Shown here in pieces: positions 60,643 through 64,000 of a stretch of 64,000 nt of DNA. The notes below the pieces were generated by a model. That model was given only the letters and a program-made list of their open reading frames with translations, was not told where the DNA came from and did no database searches. A program made the translations under genes and the position numbers. Numbering within the stretch: position 1 is the stretch's first letter; each line of letters starts with the position of its first letter. The DNA lies in contig CACZAC010000023.1 in the NCBI GenBank assembly GCA_902779125.1, forward strand, positions 35,318-99,317, read 5' to 3'. The DNA comes from an uncultured Bacteroidales bacterium. GTDB taxonomy: Bacteria; Bacteroidota; Bacteroidia; Bacteroidales; Muribaculaceae.

Positions 60643-63105
60643 ATGCCCAAATTTGCCGAAACATTGCTGCCATTGGCTCTTCCTGGCACCTATACTTACC
60701 GCATTCCCGAGGGGTTGAAACTCTCTATCGGGATGCGCGTGCTGGTGCCTTTCGGGCGCAAAAAAATCTTCACCGCCATCGTGGTGAATCTGCATGACCT
60801 GGAGCCAAAAGGGTATGATGTAAAAGAGGTTTTGGGCACGCTTGACGACAAGCCCATCCTGCGGCATCCGCAGCTCGATTTCTGGCAATGGATAGCCGAC
60901 TACTACCTGTGCTCCATGGGAGAGGTCTATAAGGCCGCTGTCCCCTCGGGACTGAAGGTGGAAAGCGAGACCACAATCAGCGTCAATCCCGACTTTGAGG
61001 AGAACGAGCCGGGGCAGTTGACCGATCGTGAACGGGTCATCCTGGACTTCACCGCCCAACGGGGACGCGTTCAGATTGCCGAAATTGCCAAGGCAACCGG
61101 ATTCAAGACCGTAGAACGAAATGTCAGCCACTTGTTGGACATGGACGCCCTGCACGTGAGCGAGCGCGTCGTCGATAATTACCGTCCCAAGACAGAGCCG
61201 TGCGTGAGGCTGACCATCTCGCGAGACGACGAACAGGCTCTGCATCAGTTCTTTGACCAACTCAAGCGGGCACCCAAACAGGAAGTGCTGCTGCTTGCCT
61301 ACATCGACCAGTCGCACTGGTTGCAGAGCGGTGAAGTGCGCGAAGTGAGCAAGGAAAACCTGCTGAAACGGGCTGGAGTGAGCAACGCCGTGCTCCATGA
61401 AGCGGTAAAACGCGGTATCTTTGAAATCTACAAGAAGGAAATCAATCGCTTTGCCGACCTGGGCAGCGTGCTGGAGGAACCGCCCTTGCTGAGCCAAGAA
61501 CAAAAACGGGCCTACGATGAAATCCACCTGTCGATGCGCCAGCACGCCATCACGTTGCTGCACGGCGTGACCAGCAGCGGCAAGACGTCGGTCTATATGC
61601 ACCTCATTGCCGACGCCCTGCGCCTGGGCAAGCAGGTGCTCTACCTCGTGCCCGAAATCGCCCTGACGACCCAACTGACACGCCGCTTGAGACGCGTATT
61701 CGGCGATAAACTGCTCATCTATCACTCCAAATTCAGCGACAACGAGCGCGTTGACATCTGGAAACGCCTGCTGGAGAGCAATGAGCCGTGTGTGGTCATC
61801 GGTGTGCGTTCGTCGGTATTCCTCCCCTACTCCAACCTGGGACTCGTCATCGTCGACGAGGAGCACGACAGCAGCTACAAGCAACAGGACCCCGCTCCAC
61901 GCTACAACGGCCGCAACGCCGCCCTGGTGCTGGCACAGATGCACGGCGCCAAGACGGTGCTGGGGTCGGCAACGCCCGCCATCGAGGTCTATCACCGCGC
62001 CCTGTCAGGACAATATGGGCTGGTCAAGCTGTTGACACGCTATGGCGACATCCAGATGCCCGACGTCAAGGTCATCGACACCATCGACGCCCGCAAGCGC
62101 CGAGAGATGCAGGGCGTGTTCAGCAACGAACTGTTAACCAGCTGCCGTAAAGCGTTGAAAAACGGTGAACAGGTCATCCTGTTCCAGAACCGCCGCGGCT
62201 ACTCGCCCATGGTGCGTTGCAAGGAATGCGGCAGCGTGCCCAAGTGCGAGAACTGCGACGTGTCGCTCACCTATCACAAGCACAACCGCAGCCTGGTGTG
62301 CCACTATTGCGGCTACACCATTCCCCTGCCCGACCTGTGCCCAGCATGCCAACTGCCTGGACTGGAGATTATTGGCTATGGCACCGAGCGTATCGAGGAC
62401 GACATCGACGCCGTGTTCCCCGGCGAGAAAATATCACGCATGGACCTGGACACCACGCGCAGCAAGAACAGTTACGACCGCATCATTGACGAGTTTTCTG
62501 CCCACCGCACCAACATCCTCGTGGGCACCCAGATGGTGACCAAGGGACTTGACTTTGACGCTGTGAGCATCGTGGGCATCCTCAATGCCGACACGATGAT
62601 TAACTTCCCGGACTTCCGCAGCCACGAGCGCGCTTTCGACATGCTCGAGCAGGTATCGGGTCGTGCCGGTCGCGCCCACAAGCAGGGCCAGGTCATCATC
62701 CAGACCAGCAACCCCGAGCACGACGTCATCAAGTATGTGCAGGCACACGATTACGAGGGGTTCTACGAGCATGAATTGGCTGACCGTCAGAAATTTGGCT
62801 ATCCGCCGTTCACCAAGGTCATCAACATCTACCTCAAGCATCGCGAGGACGTCGTCGTGGGCGAATTGGCGGTGCGCTACAGCGGCTTGCTGCGACAAGT
62901 CTTCGGTACACGCGTGTTGGGTCCGATGGCGCCCTTTGTGGCCAGGGTGCAGAACCTCTACATCCGCCAAATCACCCTCAAGATGGAGACTGTAGCGTCG
63001 ATGAGCAAAGTGAAGAAAATCCTGCGTGACCTCTACGAACAGATGCTCGCCAGCGACGACCGCATGAAGTCAGTCCGCCTCTACTACGACGTGGACCCCG
63101 TTTGA
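60643..63105 (+). CDS. priA: Primosomal replication protein N' (PriA helicase)
   Basis: An 820-residue 3'-5' DNA helicase that restarts stalled forks. The N-terminal 3'-DNA-binding domain (YTYRIPEGLKLSIGMRVLVPFG) is followed by the helicase with Walker A GVTSSGKTSVY and the DEEH box VIVDEEHDSSYKQQ. A zinc module of eight cysteines lies near residues 524-568 (CKECG, CENCD, CHYCG, CPAC). Motifs V and VI (GTQMVTKGLDFD, QVSGRAGRA) are intact. No clear -7 box was found upstream. Confidence 0.96.
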   Translation: MPKFAETLLPLALPGTYTYRIPEGLKLSIGMRVLVPFGRKKIFTAIVVNLHDLEPKGYDVKEVLGTLDDKPILRHPQLDFWQWIADYYLCSMGEVYKAAVPSGLKVESETTISVNPDFEENEPGQLTDRERVILDFTAQRGRVQIAEIAKATGFKTVERNVSHLLDMDALHVSERVVDNYRPKTEPCVRLTISRDDEQALHQFFDQLKRAPKQEVLLLAYIDQSHWLQSGEVREVSKENLLKRAGVSNAVLHEAVKRGIFEIYKKEINRFADLGSVLEEPPLLSQEQKRAYDEIHLSMRQHAITLLHGVTSSGKTSVYMHLIADALRLGKQVLYLVPEIALTTQLTRRLRRVFGDKLLIYHSKFSDNERVDIWKRLLESNEPCVVIGVRSSVFLPYSNLGLVIVDEEHDSSYKQQDPAPRYNGRNAALVLAQMHGAKTVLGSATPAIEVYHRALSGQYGLVKLLTRYGDIQMPDVKVIDTIDARKRREMQGVFSNELLTSCRKALKNGEQVILFQNRRGYSPMVRCKECGSVPKCENCDVSLTYHKHNRSLVCHYCGYTIPLPDLCPACQLPGLEIIGYGTERIEDDIDAVFPGEKISRMDLDTTRSKNSYDRIIDEFSAHRTNILVGTQMVTKGLDFDAVSIVGILNADTMINFPDFRSHERAFDMLEQVSGRAGRAHKQGQVIIQTSNPEHDVIKYVQAHDYEGFYEHELADRQKFGYPPFTKVINIYLKHREDVVVGELAVRYSGLLRQVFGTRVLGPMAPFVARVQNLYIRQITLKMETVASMSKVKKILRDLYEQMLASDDRMKSVRLYYDVDPV

Positions 63106-63140
63106 GCGACCGCTCAATCTATTCAGGAACCTATCATGAC

Positions 63141-63175
63141 AAAAAGCGGAGTGCCCGGCAATTGCCATGCACTCC
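63141..63175 (-). terminator. Terminator between convergent priA and SUMF1 genes
   Basis: GGAGTGC (63148-63154) pairs with GCACTCC (63169-63175) and encloses the palindrome GGCAATTGCC. The minus strand then reads CGCTTTTTG, so it best serves the SUMF1 gene. Confidence 0.7.
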
Positions 63176-63235
63176 ACTTCTATGATTGAACGCTGTTGTT
63201 ACCGCTGCAATCTCACCAATGGATTCAAGCACACA

Positions 63236-63985
63236 TTAAAGGGCAAGGCGGAAGCCAACGCGCTTATCAGGGCAGGTGTTGCTACTTCGCGAAATTGGGT
63301 AGATTTCATAGTAAAAAGAACAGCAGCTGCCACCGTGGCCCGAATGGCTGTCCTCACATATTTCCTCCACGTTGCCACTCATATCAAATAAACCTAATTC
63401 ATTTATGCATTTTGTGGCTACAGGATGAGTCTTACTACCAGAATTGCTATAAAACCATGACGCTTCAGAAGCACCGCTAGCGCCCGAGTAAATGTAGTTC
63501 CTACTTTTGTTACCACCACGAGCGGCGAATTCCCACTCCGCCTCTTTGGGCAGTCTGAACTTTTTACCCGTCAACTTGTTCAACTTGCTGATGAACGTTC
63601 TGCAGTCGCTCCATGAAAAATTCTCCACAGGACGTTGCATATTATCCAATCCATCTTTATAATTATTCTCATTGGAGAAGAAACTCGGATTACTACCCAT
63701 CACGACCATCCATAACTCTTGGGTCACCTCGGTAGCACCGATGCTAAAACTTGATACGGACACCTGATTCGTAGTACTCCCACTGCCGCTCTTTGTGTAT
63801 GTGCCCCCATCGACTCCCACCATCCTGAACTTCACACCTTTAACTGTAACGTATTCAGTCTTTGGTGTTGTATTACTACCTGAGTGGTCGCCATGAGGTT
63901 CTTCACCATCCACAAAGTATTCATAACCATAATAACCGATTACCCCCAATGCCAAAACAAAGAGAAGAGTTAAGAAATTTTTCAT
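63236..63985 (-). CDS. SUMF1/formylglycine-generating-enzyme-like protein
   Basis: A 249-residue protein with an N-terminal membrane anchor or signal (LTLLFVLALGVIGYYGY). The SUMF1 core is present: MVGVDGGTYTKS, SFSIGATEVTQELWMVVMGSNPS, RPVENFSWSDCRTFISKLNKLTGKKFRLPKEAEWEFAARGG and VGFRLAL. The usual GNVWEWCED motif reads GNVEEICED, and the cysteine pair of true formylglycine enzymes is not in place. It is therefore more likely a binding or structural variant than a sulfatase-activating enzyme. The promoter lies outside the window. Confidence 0.9.
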   Translation of the reverse strand: MKNFLTLLFVLALGVIGYYGYEYFVDGEEPHGDHSGSNTTPKTEYVTVKGVKFRMVGVDGGTYTKSGSGSTTNQVSVSSFSIGATEVTQELWMVVMGSNPSFFSNENNYKDGLDNMQRPVENFSWSDCRTFISKLNKLTGKKFRLPKEAEWEFAARGGNKSRNYIYSGASGASEASWFYSNSGSKTHPVATKCINELGLFDMSGNVEEICEDSHSGHGGSCCSFYYEIYPISRSSNTCPDKRVGFRLAL

Positions 63986-64000
63986 AGACGATTCTTTTTT

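Noticed and set aside
60592-61995. 467-codon open frame antisense to priA
   Set aside because: Overlaps essential helicase domains and starts inside priA; no independent support.

Overview
The window is chromosomal DNA from a member of the Bacteroidales, probably a gut or rumen lineage such as Muribaculaceae or a relative. The support is direct. Most gene starts lack a Shine-Dalgarno sequence and instead have the Bacteroidetes vegetative promoter (-7 box TAnnTTTG, -33 TTTG). The gene content fits too: a SusC/SusD pair, two GH92 mannosidases, a GH2 enzyme, dockerin-repeat surface proteins and many Bacteroidetes DUF families (DUF4153, DUF4302, DUF4836-like, DUF3109, DUF2284, TIGR04076). Genus and species cannot be told from the sequence.

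Layout. 1-4.4 kb: end of a secreted protein, a DUF4153 membrane protein, RNase P RNA and folC. 5-9.5 kb: a stress/transcription block with the periplasmic protease DegQ/HtrA, a small ribbon-helix-helix-like protein and two tandem primary-type sigma factors. Both degQ and the first sigma gene have excellent sigma-54 (-24/-12) promoter matches. 9.5-16.3 kb: an outer-membrane barrel, a lipoprotein, the agmatine-to-putrescine pair aguA-aguB, an amphipathic repeat protein, rplS with a damaged 5' end, and DUF3109. 16.4-20.8 kb: folP-cdaA facing murI, a DMT protein, and DUF2284 and HAD genes fired from one mirror-symmetric promoter. 20.8-31 kb: an S9 peptidase, a SatD-like regulator with DUF3307 under a triple palindromic operator, and two GH92 enzymes with a DUF4143-type AAA ATPase between them. 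31-39.8 kb: Fe-alcohol dehydrogenase, DUF362, msrA, a VanY-like peptidase, an ATP-grasp protein, GH2, engB and TIGR04076. 39.9-48.1 kb: three paralogous secreted dockerin proteins separated by spacers rich in MITE-like and palindromic repeats. 48.2-55.9 kb: an operon SusC-SusD-zinc metallohydrolase-DUF4302. 56.5-64 kb: a pseudouridine synthase, class I fumarase, initiator tRNA, a glycosyltransferase, priA and a SUMF1 protein.

How the genes work together. The surface genes (SusCD operon, dockerin paralogues, GH92/GH2) point to glycan or glycoprotein capture at the cell surface. DegQ, the extra sigma factor and MsrA suggest envelope and oxidative stress handling. The rest is housekeeping. The most unusual signals are regulatory: a 38-bp palindrome that serves as two mutually exclusive promoters, a 3 x 29 bp palindromic operator array before satD, a 4 x 32 bp motif array over the ATPase promoter, and sigma-54 sites that would place a second RpoD under RpoN.
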